A stretch of DNA of 64,000 nt. It comes from Lethocerus indicus (Eukaryota; Arthropoda; Insecta; Hemiptera; Belostomatidae). The notes beneath the pieces were generated by a model. That model was not told the origin of the DNA and ran no database searches. It was given only the letters and a program-made list of their open reading frames with translations. The stretch lies in contig JACDQD010000002.1 in assembly GCA_019843655.1 (NCBI GenBank), positions 5,466,585-5,530,584 on the forward strand. The letters are read 5' to 3'. Position 1 is the stretch's first letter; each line of letters starts with the position of its first letter. Below are positions 1 through 10,733 of the stretch, in pieces. Both the position numbers and the translations under genes were made by a program.

Positions 1-814
1 AAATTCACGGAATATTTACTCTTTTACGCGTCGAGACTCGACACGTTATAAATATCAGCAGTACCCGAAACGGTAGTTGGCACGTTGTTAAGGCGGGTCA
101 AACGCCGGCCGATTAAAAAATGTCGAATAAAACAACTATTTTAGGATAGGACGCTCATCAACTTTTCAGGGGAAAACGGCCACGTTTCAAAGTGGGGAGG
201 GGGAAACAACCTGAAATATCTGGGCCTTGAATGCGTTAAAATTTTCATATCTCTTCATTTCAATACCATTATACCTGAGCTATGGGCATAGAGAATTACA
301 ACCTCAGCCCCTCTCGTTCATTCACCAAATCTACTATTAATTATCTAGTTTTAGATTTAAAGGATTTCGTAATAGAGATAAAAATTAATAACTGACTGTT
401 CCGATAAAATTAGATATTTCCGGAGAACCGTGTAAATTCTGTCGCTATGATGTCTGCTGACGTTATTGAATCTGAAACCCCGATCTTATACGCAAGGATG
501 TAAGGACACAGTTGCCATTGTTACATACTGATATCGATACCGCCAGCCGCCATTACCGCCACGCGTTGTCCTGGCAACCTAAATTGCAGCGTACCTTTGG
601 GGGATGAAATTACACGCGACTTCGATTTAAAAGACGTGTGTAGAAAACTCCATTATTTTCTATGAAATCCAGGCTGATTATAAGAATATTTTACAAGTAG
701 TTCCCGAAAATTTTGCCGGTCAATTGCGCTGAAAGGAAACGGGAGTTTGGGTAATAATATATATGCTTCAAAATATAATTTTCAATCGACAGAGTATAAA
801 CACTCCGAAAAGTA
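1..814. other. No gene seen; AT-rich flank
   Basis: No open frame with splice support on either strand. The one notable site is an RFX X-box-like palindrome at 565-578, listed separately. Confidence 0.6.
565..578. promoter_or_regulatory. RFX X-box-like motif
   Basis: GTTGTCCTGGCAAC is an inverted repeat of GTTGYC half-sites with a two-base spacer, matching the X-box pattern bound by RFX factors, which often control ciliary genes. No promoter or start site is visible next to it, so function is inference. Confidence 0.3.
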
Positions 815-1115
815 CCGTAGATTTCGAGTGTTTGTGCCTCTTCTCGCTGGTTGGACTTTTGCTAGACTGGGTTCGGCTGCTCGCCATCTTCAGTAGAGTT
901 GTTAGTCACTTTTGAAACTGATCTGGTATTGCAGAAGTCGTTAAAAATTTTATTATATGGAGTACAAGTGTCAGTGACAGTGCAGTGAGGATGCCCATAA
1001 AACATCCAAAGTGCCAAAAGTGACTAACACCGCTACTGAAGATGGCGAACAGCCGAACCCGGTCTAGCAAAAGACCAAACCAGCGAGAGGAGACACAAAC
1101 ACACGAAATCTACGG
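815..1115. mobile_element. Foldback MITE, copy 1 (301 bp)
   Basis: The left arm (815-914) and right arm (1015-1115) are near-perfect reverse complements over about 100 bp, both carrying CTGCTCGCCATCTTCAGTA-type sequence (or one mismatch) and GTTAGTCACTTTTG at their inner ends. The tips read CCGTAGATTTCG and are flanked on both sides by TA (813-814 and 1116-1117), which fits a TA target-site duplication of the Tc1/mariner type. The 100-bp spacer encodes nothing, so the element is non-autonomous. A second copy lies at 4878-5125. Superfamily assignment from the TA flank alone is tentative. Confidence 0.85.
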
Positions 1116-1117
1116 TA

Positions 1118-2921
1118 TTCCAATCACTCGCAGACAAGTATGTCGAACTTCCAAAAGTATTTAAGAGGCCGCAACAGTAATCGAACACCAAACTAAATAT
1201 TCCAATAAGTATCAAGTGGTCCGACCCGAGCTAAAATAGAATGGGGCCGCGCGGGTTCGAAACGCGGTCAGGAATACCGGGTACGCTGACGAATAAAGAA
1301 AAAAATAGAAGCCGAATCAGAAATTCATTATAAATATTTGTAGAGCGTGCAAGAGCGCTCCGGCCGGCCGCCGGCGGAGACCGCCACACTCCAATCGATA
1401 ACCGGATAATAAACTACCGGAGAAAGTTCTCCAACACAATCAAATCCAACACAACTCCACGAATCAATATCGGAATAATTGGCGGCATCGCGTGTTTTTA
1501 AAATACGCAAAATAATTAATATACCCGATTTCGCTTAGTATTTTTATAAGATAAAATTTCTCATTAAATATTTCCTTATTAAACTTGTTCCGTTCCTACA
1601 GATCCGCGATAATTAAGCGCACCGAGACGGCATTGAAACATTTTCCCGACCTTATCGCCTAGGGAGATCTATTGCCAGTTGTGTACGACGGCGAGCCGCA
1701 AATAAAGTAAAAGTAAAGAAAACGGTATCGAGGGGGGAGGGAAAGTTCGGGACAAAAGTAGCGGTATGGGTTTTTTTCACGGGTGAATTATATAGAAAAA
1801 GCGACGAGGCCGAGAGTTTTGGGAGGATCTTGAGACAGGGGACGGGTACGCCGGCGGAGGGGGGTGGCGGGGTAGGGTCGAAGAAGAATGGGGCCACACC
1901 CCAAAACCAGTCGTCAAGCCATAGAAGTCTGCAAGGTCGATGGGCGGAGGGTGCCCGCCGCCGCCGACAGGGCGCACCATCGGACGGCGCCCGGCCGCCC
2001 ACTTCCGGCGACCACGTGTCACGGCCAATAGCCCCTTCCGCCCCTAACCAAAGCCCGCCAAATACGAATCCGCCCACAACACCGGCCTAGTTCCCAAGAG
2101 TTTGATTTCCAACAAAAAGAAGGTACTCTATGTGACGTCGTTTCAATTTTACAGCCACTATAGAATTAAATATAATAATTTATTATACTATTTAATTAAA
2201 CTGACCACCACAACTATAGACCCACTATTATATGTATCTAAAGGCTTCAAAATAATGAAGAATGTATATTTATTTTTCCCCCTCGGAGTTTAGAAATATT
2301 GTGCAATTAATTAAATTTATATTTGGGATATGCTGGAGTGGGATCACCTGCAACTAGTACTGACAATTCAATATTTGTAATAAATGTCTGCTTATTTTGG
2401 CCAAGGGGGCTGACAATTAATCTTGCAAGAAATTTCTATCACTATAACTTGTAAGTGCTTTACAAAATTAATTACTTTTTATACTGTTCTAAGTGAAAAA
2501 ATATTAATATAAGGAGGCTAAGAAAAACAGTATATTAAAGTGGGGGGGGGGTCTGGTTACGAATTATATTATATTAATTTATATTAAACTGAAACAGTAT
2601 TATTATAATAATACAGCAGTTAGTGAAAACAGATTGCTGTTTGGAGCCTATTTTCTATTGGCAATTGAGAAGGGATAAGTATGTGTGTGCATCAGAAACA
2701 GAGAGATAAATGTTCTAGTTAAAGACCACCACATTATTATTGCCTACCCTATTTGAATAATGGTCACATCAATGTGAAACAGGGGGGGGGTTTATTAAAC
2801 ATAAGGAAATGACCATGGTCAGTGTAATGTAATGCCTAGTGACAAAAACAGTTCTTCAGTTTTGATGAGTTTTTGATTCCTCAGAAGATGAGGATAAGGC
2901 GTGCATAGAATAAGTAGGTAG
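1118..2921. other. Non-coding or intronic stretch with GC-rich island at about 1820-2060
   Basis: Mostly AT-rich. A GC-rich, CpG-containing island lies at about 1820-2060 and is open in several frames on both strands (up to 141 codons on minus, 86 on plus). None joins exon h convincingly: the possible acceptors at about 2050 and 2090 have poor pyrimidine tracts and give a quick stop or an odd Trp/Phe-rich peptide. It could be a CpG island, an unrecognised exon or a transposon relic. Homopolymer G runs occur at about 2540 and 2780. Confidence 0.4.
2791..2796 (-). terminator. Candidate polyadenylation signal
   Basis: AATAAA on the minus strand, about 126 bp past the possible stop at 2922-2924. 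It only matters if the donor after 2930 is not used. AT-rich DNA carries many such hexamers by chance. Confidence 0.25.
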
Positions 2922-2929
2922 TTACCTAC

Positions 2930-3232
2930 CTTTTCTGATGAGGAGGCTGGTGACTCTGCGGAGTGCTTCGCGCGGGGAGCGGTGGAAGAATTTGGGTGTT
3001 AGGTTGGGCGGGAGTGTTTGGGGCTTGCGTGCTGCCTCCCAGGGGCCGGGTAGGGGGCCACCCGCCGATGAGGGGCCGTGGTGGCCTGAGCCGGCTCCGT
3101 GCAGCCGGTCGAGGTGCTCTACAGAGGCTGGGCGGGCCTGCCTGTGGCGTGGGTACCACCCCCGCCCTGGACCACCGGTCAGTCTCAGCAGCTCAGCGCC
3201 GGCCATTGCCTCCCCCAGGCTTACACCTGTAC
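2930..3232 (-). CDS. Exon h, last exon found (possibly terminal, to a stop at 2922-2924)
   Basis: The acceptor ends GATGTCGACAG (a second AG six bases on would also keep frame). Two bases complete the shared Gly765; 100 codons follow (766-865). The segment starts TGVSLGEAMAGAELLRLTGG, is Gly/Pro/Arg-rich in the middle, and ends FFHRSPREALRRVTSLLIRK (846-865), a basic amphipathic block. The exon is strongly GC-rich. A good donor, G followed by GTAGGT, lies right after 2930. If unused, the protein ends KGR with a TAA at 2922-2924, and an AATAAA on this strand at 2791-2796 could serve polyadenylation. I found no convincing next exon in 1-2900, so both endings stay open. Confidence 0.8.
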
Positions 3233-4121
3233 CTGTCGACATCAATAAATATTTTAATATATCACACTAGTTATACCACACTATTTTTGTCATACTAGCG
3301 AGCCTGAAATCATACACCTTATAATATCCACTGATGGTATCGTTAAAACATTATTGATGTGCAAGTGACAAACATTTATATGTATTTATTCACATGGCTG
3401 AACTGAGAATTATTTATACTTCAACAAAATATGCAGTTTAACATAAACTTTACCAACATCCTAGTTTCATATTTTTTTAATGTTGTTTCTTACTCTTGTC
3501 ACTTTAAAAGTAATCTTTTTTTCATTAAATACACTTAACAGCCAAGAATCCTTAGTATACTTGTACATATGTTGGAGGCTAACAGGTTTAAGAGAAATAA
3601 ATTGTTTTTGGAAAAATGGATCCCAGGATATTAGACCCGATAACTCTCACATTAAAATTCCACTTGTAATCACGTTTACTGCAGCTTAAATAGTTTATTG
3701 GACTGATTTGTTTATATACATTTGAAAATTCGTAAAGTATAATTAATCTAAATGCTTATCCAAGCAACCCATACCCCATTTAGGAGAGCTACTATTTCTT
3801 TAAGCAAGCTTGAGGAGTATATTCAATTTCATATCTATATTATTATCATATTTTCTGATATTAATACAACCAATAAAGAAAATTAAACAAACATTAAAGT
3901 AGGGAATGTACATAGAAAAAAAGAGTATAACTCCAAATATATCCAAATACCATTGAATGAGTATTTCAAACTGAACAAAGACTAGCTGTAATGTTTTTAA
4001 CTGCTGTATGGTTCTCAGAAATTAATTAAAATTACTAATCCCAAATAGGAAAATTAAACCAGTCAAAAACAAAACAGCCAAAGAAATGGTAGTGCATAAT
4101 ATTCAGTGATAAATAACTGAC
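3233..4121 (-). other. Intron between exons g and h (889 bp)
   Basis: GTCAGT donor and CGACAG acceptor. AT-rich with no supported internal feature. Confidence 0.8.
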
Positions 4122-4374
4122 CAGTGTTCCTGTAGGATGGGGTGTTTGGTAGAGCCCTAGGGGTTGTCCTCGAGGGTATAGGGGCGTCGGGTGCCTTCCT
4201 GTGCGGAGTGCGAGGGATGTCACAACCCCTGGCAAAAATTGGGGTCTCGGGGAGTGAGCACGACACCTGCATGTGGCCCTCCTCACGTGTCGCTGTCCCA
4301 CTTCGCTTCTGCAGTGTTCGTCGCCTTGAGGCACCCTGCAGCTCAATAGGCAGTGTACGTCGCTCAGATGGAAT
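4122..4374 (-). CDS. Exon g, basic segment with compact motif
   Basis: A 253-nt exon with acceptor ATGTTTAG and a good donor, G followed by GTCAGT. It enters in phase 0 and leaves in phase 1 (residues 681-764 plus a shared Gly). It starts IPSERRTLPIELQG, includes an Arg/Lys-rich run, and holds SLPETPIFARGCDIPRTP (720-737), a low-ambiguity block that looks under selection compared with its surroundings. Without splicing at the donor the frame would run on as a hydrophobic AT-rich tail to a stop in the 4060s, which looks like intron translation. A longer open frame in another phase over the same bases was rejected because it does not join exon f. Confidence 0.85.
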
Positions 4375-4547
4375 CTAAACATATCAGTCACAGAGCCAGG
4401 TTTATTTAGAGACCCTAAAAAATATTGTGGCTGGAACAACTTGATTAGATAATAATTTTATTTTATTTTTCATATATATTATATAAATATATAATCATTA
4501 AGGCACACCTATAATTAAAATTTTAATAAGTATTATCTGATACGTAC

Positions 4548-4707
4548 ATCTCTTCTTGATGAATGCTGAGTTCTGTGACTTCTAGAAAATCCGGCATCCA
4601 TCGATCTTGTTTTTAATGATGAAGAACCATCCCTGTGCTGTGAATGTTCAGTTCCTCTGTTTAAGAACCTGGTCCCAAGAGGATCACTTGCTGGTGGTTC
4701 AAGGCAC
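4548..4707 (-). CDS. Exon f, Arg/Ser-rich segment
   Basis: A 160-nt exon with acceptor TTTCTTTAG and donor GTACGT. The first base completes Arg627, then 53 codons (628-680) end in phase 0. It begins CLEPPASDPLGTRFLNRG and includes TRSMDAGFSRSHR around residues 660-672, a compact block that looks like a conserved motif or basophilic kinase site (R-S with a nearby basic residue). This is read from composition only; no family was identified. Confidence 0.86.
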
Positions 4708-5239
4708 CTAAAGAAATTCAGCAATATTAAGTGCTATATTCTTTTATAGACTTCTTGTATATAAATACTGGTATAGAAACACCAACATAAATTCCGGCTA
4801 AAATCCTGTAATATGATTACCAAGACATGGTAATGAGTAGTTATTTTAGAATACCTGTTTTGTGAGGGGCTGGAATACCGTAGATTTTGTGTTCCTCTGT
4901 TTCCTCTCGCTAGTTTGGGTTTTGCTAGACTGCTTCCGGCTGCTCGCCATCTTCAGTACCGGTGTTAGTCACTTTCGGCAGTACGGGTGACAGTGACAGA
5001 ACAAAGAAGATGCCCAAAAAGTATCCAAAGTGACTAACACCGCTACTAAAAACGGCGAACAGCCGAAACCGGTCTAGCAAAAGAACAAACCAACAAGATG
5101 AGACAGAACAACACGAAATTTACAATAGTTATTTTGCATTAAGAATAATTAATGTACACATTTAGCAAAGAAACTACATTCCTGTATTCATATTGTATTC
5201 AAAGGTGCATGGGAGGTAAGGTATTAAAAATAGAAATAC
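4708..5239 (-). other. Intron between exons e and f (532 bp), nearly half MITE
   Basis: GTATTT donor and TTTAG acceptor. A 248-bp foldback MITE occupies 4878-5125, well clear of both splice sites. Confidence 0.8.
4878..5125. mobile_element. Foldback MITE, copy 2 (248 bp), intronic
   Basis: Same family as 815-1115: the left arm (4878-4976) and right arm (5025-5125) share its inverted-repeat sequence, and the spacer shares CAGTGACAG and the GATGCCCA block. The flanking dinucleotides are TA on both sides (4876-4877 and 5126-5127). The right tip has decayed relative to CCGTAG, and the spacer lacks about 45 bp found in copy 1, so this copy is the shorter and more diverged. It lies within the intron between exons e and f and has left the reading frame intact. 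Confidence 0.82.
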
Positions 5240-6260
5240 CTGTAAAATGGCTCTCTCTTTTCTGATTTGCCCCTAGGTGTTTGGGCTGGACTCGGTCGCA
5301 AAATATCTGAATATTCATCATCCTCTTCGACAGGTGAAGGTGGTAGTGGCCCAAATTCATGCTGAAGAACTTCCACTTTAACTTTGAATTCCTGCGGAGG
5401 TTTCTCACTTTCATCTGTAGATTCCTGGGTGTTGTCATTTTCTTCGACTACAGGGATGACTTGTACTTTAGTGATTTCTGTTGCAGTCAACCAAGGATCT
5501 TCTAGAACTTCAATAGATGCCATTTCTACTGCGTGTTTGTTGTTGTTCACACTCTCAGTGTCGTATTCTTTTTTCAGTTCAATCATCAAGGCTTCATTCG
5601 AAGAGGTGTCTGTTCCATTCAGGATCATACTACTCAATCCCCTCTTGTCTTCACCTTCAGAATCAGATATGCCATTTATGGTCAATGGTTTTTTTACTTC
5701 GTTACCAAATTCGACTGTAACTTGTACTCCGACATCATGTTTGTTTGACAATTTGCCTGAACTCTGGGAATCTTCATCCTCCTCCAGAGGTATGTCCAGT
5801 TCATGGAACCTCGAATCATCCCTACAACGCCTATTCATACAGTCACTATCTTTGGAGGAAAACGACGGCATAGAAACAACTCTGACCATGGATGGAGGAT
5901 TGGGTGGCGAGAAGTCGGGCGGAGCATCATCCAGACCTTCTATCAGCCCTTCTCTCAGAAGGGATTTTATATTGTCAAATGTTGAACTACATCTCTTGAT
6001 CTCTCCGTTAACAGCATTCGATTTTTCCGTGGGCAGTGGCATCGGCTTTCTTTCCTTACGGCGACCTTTCCTTATAACGTAAGTTCCACTGGAAGACATG
6101 TCAGTTCCTGACAGTTCGGCCAAAGCCTCATCGTGTCTGCTGGCAGTCGATGAATCCAAGTGCGACGAGTCGGATAAAGGTGAACACGATCCGTCCTCAG
6201 TACCGGTGGGAGGATCCGGCCATTCATCCTGATCCCTGAGTCTTGAAGTTGAACCCGAAC
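5240..6260 (-). CDS. Exon e, long acidic Ser-rich central segment
   Basis: The largest exon, 1021 nt, with acceptor TTATTATTTCAG and donor CAG followed by GTATTT. Two bases complete Ser287, 339 codons follow (288-626), and two bases pass on to exon f. The frame is open throughout. The product is rich in Asp, Glu and Ser (for example LEEDEDSQSS) and contains a Lys/Arg-rich block (VIRKGRRKERKPMPLP), a hydrophobic-plus-Pro block (GLIEGLDDAPPDFSPPNPPS) followed by VRVVSMPSFSS, and an acidic C-terminal part ending KREPFY. No globular domain is recognised. A 232-codon frame on the opposite strand (5384-6082) is a shadow of this exon. The downstream intron carries a MITE (4878-5125). Confidence 0.9.
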
Positions 6261-6718
6261 CTGAAATAATAAAACATTGTCAATTCGGGTCTATTGACCC
6301 TTCCTACTATTGGCTCTTCCTACCCTTCCGGGCGGTCTCGATGCTTTAAAGTCAATCCTACTTCGACGTGTATAATCAAAATGAGAAAGCGTCAGTATAT
6401 CTATCCTTTTTCTTTCCCTCACTTTCAGTTTTCGGGATCGGTAGTATTTTCCACGGTCTTTAGTAGTATTCTTTCCACTACAAAACCGAGTACTTACAGA
6501 AGAGTCAGGTACAATGACAGTCAAGGAAGACCAAATAAGCGAGTGGAGTATTCATTTATTCTTTGGTTTGCCTACTTTTCCAATTGTCGGCATAAATCAT
6601 TCTAGTATACTATCAATAAGGTTAGTAAAGATATCTCTTAATACTCTGGGAAAAAATTAGAAATATTTCTTAAAGAATATACAAGAGAGTGGCAATTTAT
6701 GGAGGGCGATATACTAAC
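6261..6718 (-). other. Intron between exons d and e (458 bp)
   Basis: GTTAGT donor and ATTTCAG acceptor. No internal feature supported. Confidence 0.8.
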
Positions 6719-7076
6719 TGGATCTGTCGGTAGACCTCCTTCTCCTGCGGCCGATAACCTTGGTGCTGCCCGGTGTGTAGAGGGCTTGGTCGTCGTCGAG
6801 CGGCACCTCCCAGGCGATGCTGGCCCGCTTGTTGGTGGCCGGCTGTTGAGGCGGCGGGGGCGGTGGCGGAGGCGGCATCTCTTCTAGGGAATCGTCTGAG
6901 AAATTGGGGTCGCTGAGCTCGGCGACAGGCCGAAGGGAGGGAACGTCGTCCTGCTGCCTCTTCACCTCCCTGTGACGCTCCATCGCCGTCGGCAGTGTCC
7001 TCGGCGGAAGCCTGGCCGGCACGCGCGGCGAATCTCCGTTCTGCCAGCCGTACGGCCTCTGGTGACGTGTCTTCGG
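6719..7076 (-). CDS. Exon d, polyproline and poly-arginine segment
   Basis: The acceptor ends GATTTCAG; the donor is GTTAGT. The exon enters in phase 0 and leaves in phase 1 (residues 168-287, the last shared with exon e as Ser). It contains an Arg/Pro-rich start (YGWQNGDSPRVPARLPPRTL), then LSDPNFSDDSLEEM directly before nine prolines (235-243), then KRASIAWEVPLDDD and a five-Arg cluster (277-281). Proline runs of this kind are typical ligands for EVH1, SH3, WW or profilin partners, so an actin- or signalling-related role is possible but unproven. The exon is distinctly GC-rich beside its AT-rich introns. The donor overlaps an in-frame TAG, so retention of this intron would end the protein at once. 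Confidence 0.87.
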
Positions 7077-8409
7077 CTGAAATCATCGGTACCATTTCAC
7101 CTTTTTTATCGTTTAAACCAGGGATACATCTCTAATATAAAGATATCTTCCGTGAATTATACCGCTAGTTAGTAATATATAAAGATGAAGAACAAGGAGA
7201 GGACCTTCCATTTATAAGAAAATGTTCGTAGAAGAGAAATGATAATGGGAGGATCGGCACTCAAGGATGTGCAGGTCTGTTTTCTTGACTGCCGTGCTAT
7301 TCCGACAATAAATAATAATTTTGAGCGCAGGTTCTGCAAATAGGTGGTGGGAATATTATGGTGAACAACACCGAAGACAACAAAACGATCCCCCCTCACC
7401 AAAAAAGGTATCAATTTTAACTGATAAAGTTTTAACAGATAATAACTGAATAAAAGGGAATGGGATTATACGAAAAGGATTTCCATAATCCTTTAACCAA
7501 TAATTTCCTAAACTTTTATTTGCTAGTATGTAATAATAATACATTCTAATACCAAGGTTTGAAATTAATACCTTTAATTAATTTGGGTATCCCTGACTGA
7601 CAAAATAAGCAATTTCAGGAAATTCAACAAAGTAGTTAAAGCACCTTTATTAAGTTTTCTCTAATTGCGTAACTGAAAAGTCAAATTATATTTTGCTTTA
7701 TAAAATATCCAATACTTTCAAATATAGATAGTAAAAATACTTGGTTTATTTAAATAATTATCATAAGTAAATTGGGATAACCAATAGTTTTTTTATTATC
7801 ACCATTTACTTTCCTGCAGTTGCTTAATATAAAATAGAATTATACAAAGAATAAAATATCTTTACTGAAGTTATTTAAAACATGAGTTCTTAGAGTGATT
7901 GTACAGAGTGATTTATTTAGTTATAAAACAGGAGCTGACTGAAAATTACTTCAATATGATTTTTTTCTTCATATCAAACTAAAGGCATCAAGCTGATCTT
8001 AAATGGTTGTTAAATTTTGCTTTCTAAGAATTGATTTGTATTACTTTCATATTATTTATCCATTTCTTTCTTCCATTAATAATATAAACAGAGAAATTAA
8101 CAATGTATAATAAAATTAAAAATTACTCACCATATTGTATGTTATAATACCCAATTCATTCAAAAAATATATTGTAAGAAAAGAGTTAACTTTAATTAAC
8201 TTATTTTCATTTATATGGAACTAAACTATATTATATATTTTGTTATTATAATTTAATTTAAACTTTTAAAAAATGATTTAAAAAAATAAATGTAAATTAA
8301 AATTTACATAATATGAATGCATTTCAAAATTACAAATCTGCAAGATTAAGAATAATCAGTAATATATCAATCACTGTTATCATATTAAAATACGATATGT
8401 TATACGTAC
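7077..8409 (-). other. Intron between exons c and d (1333 bp)
   Basis: GTACGT donor and TTTCAG acceptor. Very AT-rich; nothing else supported. Confidence 0.8.
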
Positions 8410-8536
8410 AATTGTAGTTTGAGTTGCTGCAGAGGTGCTCCTATCCAATCTGTTTTCATATCCCAATGTCATACTAGTGTGAAGCCTTCCCCTTCTTGAA
8501 TTATTGCTCCTCTTACTTGAATTTCCAGGAGAAACT
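8410..8536 (-). CDS. Exon c, basic/Ser-Thr-rich segment
   Basis: A 127-nt exon between an acceptor ending TTTTTCCAG and the donor GTACGT. The first base completes Arg125; the remaining 42 codons run to a phase-0 end (residues 126-167). It starts VSPGNSSKRSNNSRRGRLHT and ends TSAATQTTI, so it is basic and Ser/Thr-rich with no stop in this frame. It sits alone in AT-rich intron DNA, 1333 bp from exon d and 2197 bp from exon b, and stands out by codon content and higher GC. No domain is recognised. Confidence 0.85.
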
Positions 8537-10733
8537 CTGGAAAAAGTCATTATTGTATATAATTCATATAAGAATAAAAAGTTTCCTCATATTTTCTTTA
8601 ATGTAGAAGGTATGAGGGTAGAAAAATTAATTTGATTTTTTAAATTTAATTTAAAAGAATATACGGTATCACAAAAATTATGAATAATATGTTAATTAAT
8701 TATAATTTATTTACCATAAAATAAGGAATGAAAATATAAAACTGAAAGAATTTATACTTGGCTGAAATAATTAGTTAAGATAATGTTTAGATACATTCTT
8801 TTATGTATCATAATTGACAGAAGTTCTTAGGAGTATTATATAGATTTATAAAATTTTTCCTTTTTAAGAGCTAGTGTTATCATAAATTCCATCATTATTA
8901 CAATTATTTGAAGTTTTTTTAACACCATTCTTGAAGTCATGAAAATTCTGTAACTTAATTTCTTCAATTTACTAATTTCAGTTATAAAAAGAATGGCAAT
9001 TGTATGCAAGTAAAGTAACTACTTTCAAATATATATATTTGTGGACTGTATCATATGCAATTATATTGAAGAAAATAAATAATTATTGAAGAATACCTCC
9101 AATAATATTGTACTCTGTTGTTGAAACCTATTTAAAATCACACACTGAAACTTTAAAAATCACAAGTAATGTCCAGATGAAGTGTGTCACTAACAAAGAA
9201 AGTAAATTGCATTTAAAATGCACCGTGTGGGCAAGTACTTTTGGCAAATAACACACACAGAATGTGAAATTTGATGGGGTTATGTTTCAATTGAGCTTAC
9301 TTAGGGAGAATGATGTACAAATTAATTGAGCTCATTATATCACAATTTTAAATGTCCATTTAACAAATTAGTTGGTCTGACAGTTTAAATGAACCTTTAT
9401 TAAGGAAAAAATATTTCATGCTCATGGGAAAATTTATTCTCACAAAGATTATTGCATTTGTCAAATATTTTTTATTGTTACTGTTAATAATATTATTTTT
9501 AATTCTTAAAGCCTTTTTAAAACACCTCGAAAATATTATTATAGTAATAAACATTATTCAATACATTCCTTAGAAGGTCAATTCTCCAGGAAATAATCTA
9601 TATATTTAAGGCAAAATTTTCTCTTCCATATTACTAATATTTCTATATACCTTGCCCAATTTATTTTTTTACTAAATTGTTTGGAATATACGATATATTA
9701 GCTGTGAAGTTGTGGTTACAGTGTAAACGTGAATTGGTATTGTGCATGAGAGTTAAATAATCCTAAAATTATGGATTATTTATCTAATGTACCAATATAC
9801 ATGCAAAATAAATTTATGTAGCAAATTACACAGCTCAGATTTCATGCAAAATAATAAAACACATATTTGAAGTAATACTTTTTCACTAAAAGTGATAAAA
9901 TATGAATTGCTAAGTAACTTAGGGTACTGTTTCGCAAATTTCACAGTGTTAGAGCAATTAAAGGTTATGAAAAACATGAAATGTTCACACTTACTATTTT
10001 TTCATAAATAGTTTGTTCTTGAAAAATAATGTATAGTAATTTATGAGCAGTGCTACTGTTACCCCTTTATCGTTCTTTTTACAATCCAGAAAATATTTCC
10101 CCTTTTGACTCTTAACTAGCTTATTTAAGGACAGAATTAGCAGGTGGAACGCGTATAGGTGGATGAACTACGCAATAAGTATTGCCACCCGTCTATTGTA
10201 GATGGCGCCAGTCTATTGGAGATTGTGTTACTGTCAACTACATAAGTTAGGCTTCCAGAAATATTATTCTATACCATTTCGGTTAAAATACTAATAGTAA
10301 TTTATAGAAAATTACATAGATGTACTATAAAATAATAAATACATAAACAGTATACATTGTTAGTATTATTAATACTTCAATGATAATATTATCATTGTAT
10401 ATATTGTATATTGTATATTCATTGTATTAAGTTATTTCTCTTAAAATATATATTTTTTAAATTAAGGATTATATGTTTCTTTTGAACGGTATTTTTATAA
10501 TTATTTATTACCGGATATTTTATTAACGAAAATGATTTTTCCTTTGTTTTTTCCTAATGTTTTATCGAGATACTGGGTATTCTTTACGCTTATACTCTTG
10601 TGTTTTTATAACATTCGGTGAGAGCTCCTCCTTTTTTTGTTTTTAAATTGTTATATCATATACCTAAACATTATTAAAGTAGGCTATCTATGCATTCCTC
10701 GTAGTTGTCCGTTAAAACTCTTCAGGTACGAAC
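8537..10733 (-). other. Intron between exons b and c (2197 bp)
   Basis: GTTCGT donor and TTCCAG acceptor. Very AT-rich. It contains a perfect 20-bp palindrome at 10378-10397 and a duplicated GTCTATTG motif near 10192-10220. No coding segment seen. Confidence 0.78.
10378..10397. repeat. Perfect 20-bp palindrome
   Basis: CAATGATAATATTATCATTG reads the same on both strands. It sits in very AT-rich intron DNA and could be chance or a homodimer binding site. Confidence 0.6.

Noticed and set aside
1652..2077. 141-codon minus frame as a possible next exon after exon h
   Set aside because: The phase is possible, but the acceptor lacks a pyrimidine tract and the peptide (WLDDWFWGVAPFFFDP-like) is unlike the rest of the protein. 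Kept only as a GC-rich island.
4035..4439. 134-codon minus frame over exon g
   Set aside because: Wrong phase for exon f; the shorter frame within it joins both neighbours.
5384..6082. 232-codon open frame on plus
   Set aside because: Exactly antisense to exon e, whose minus frame joins its neighbours in phase.
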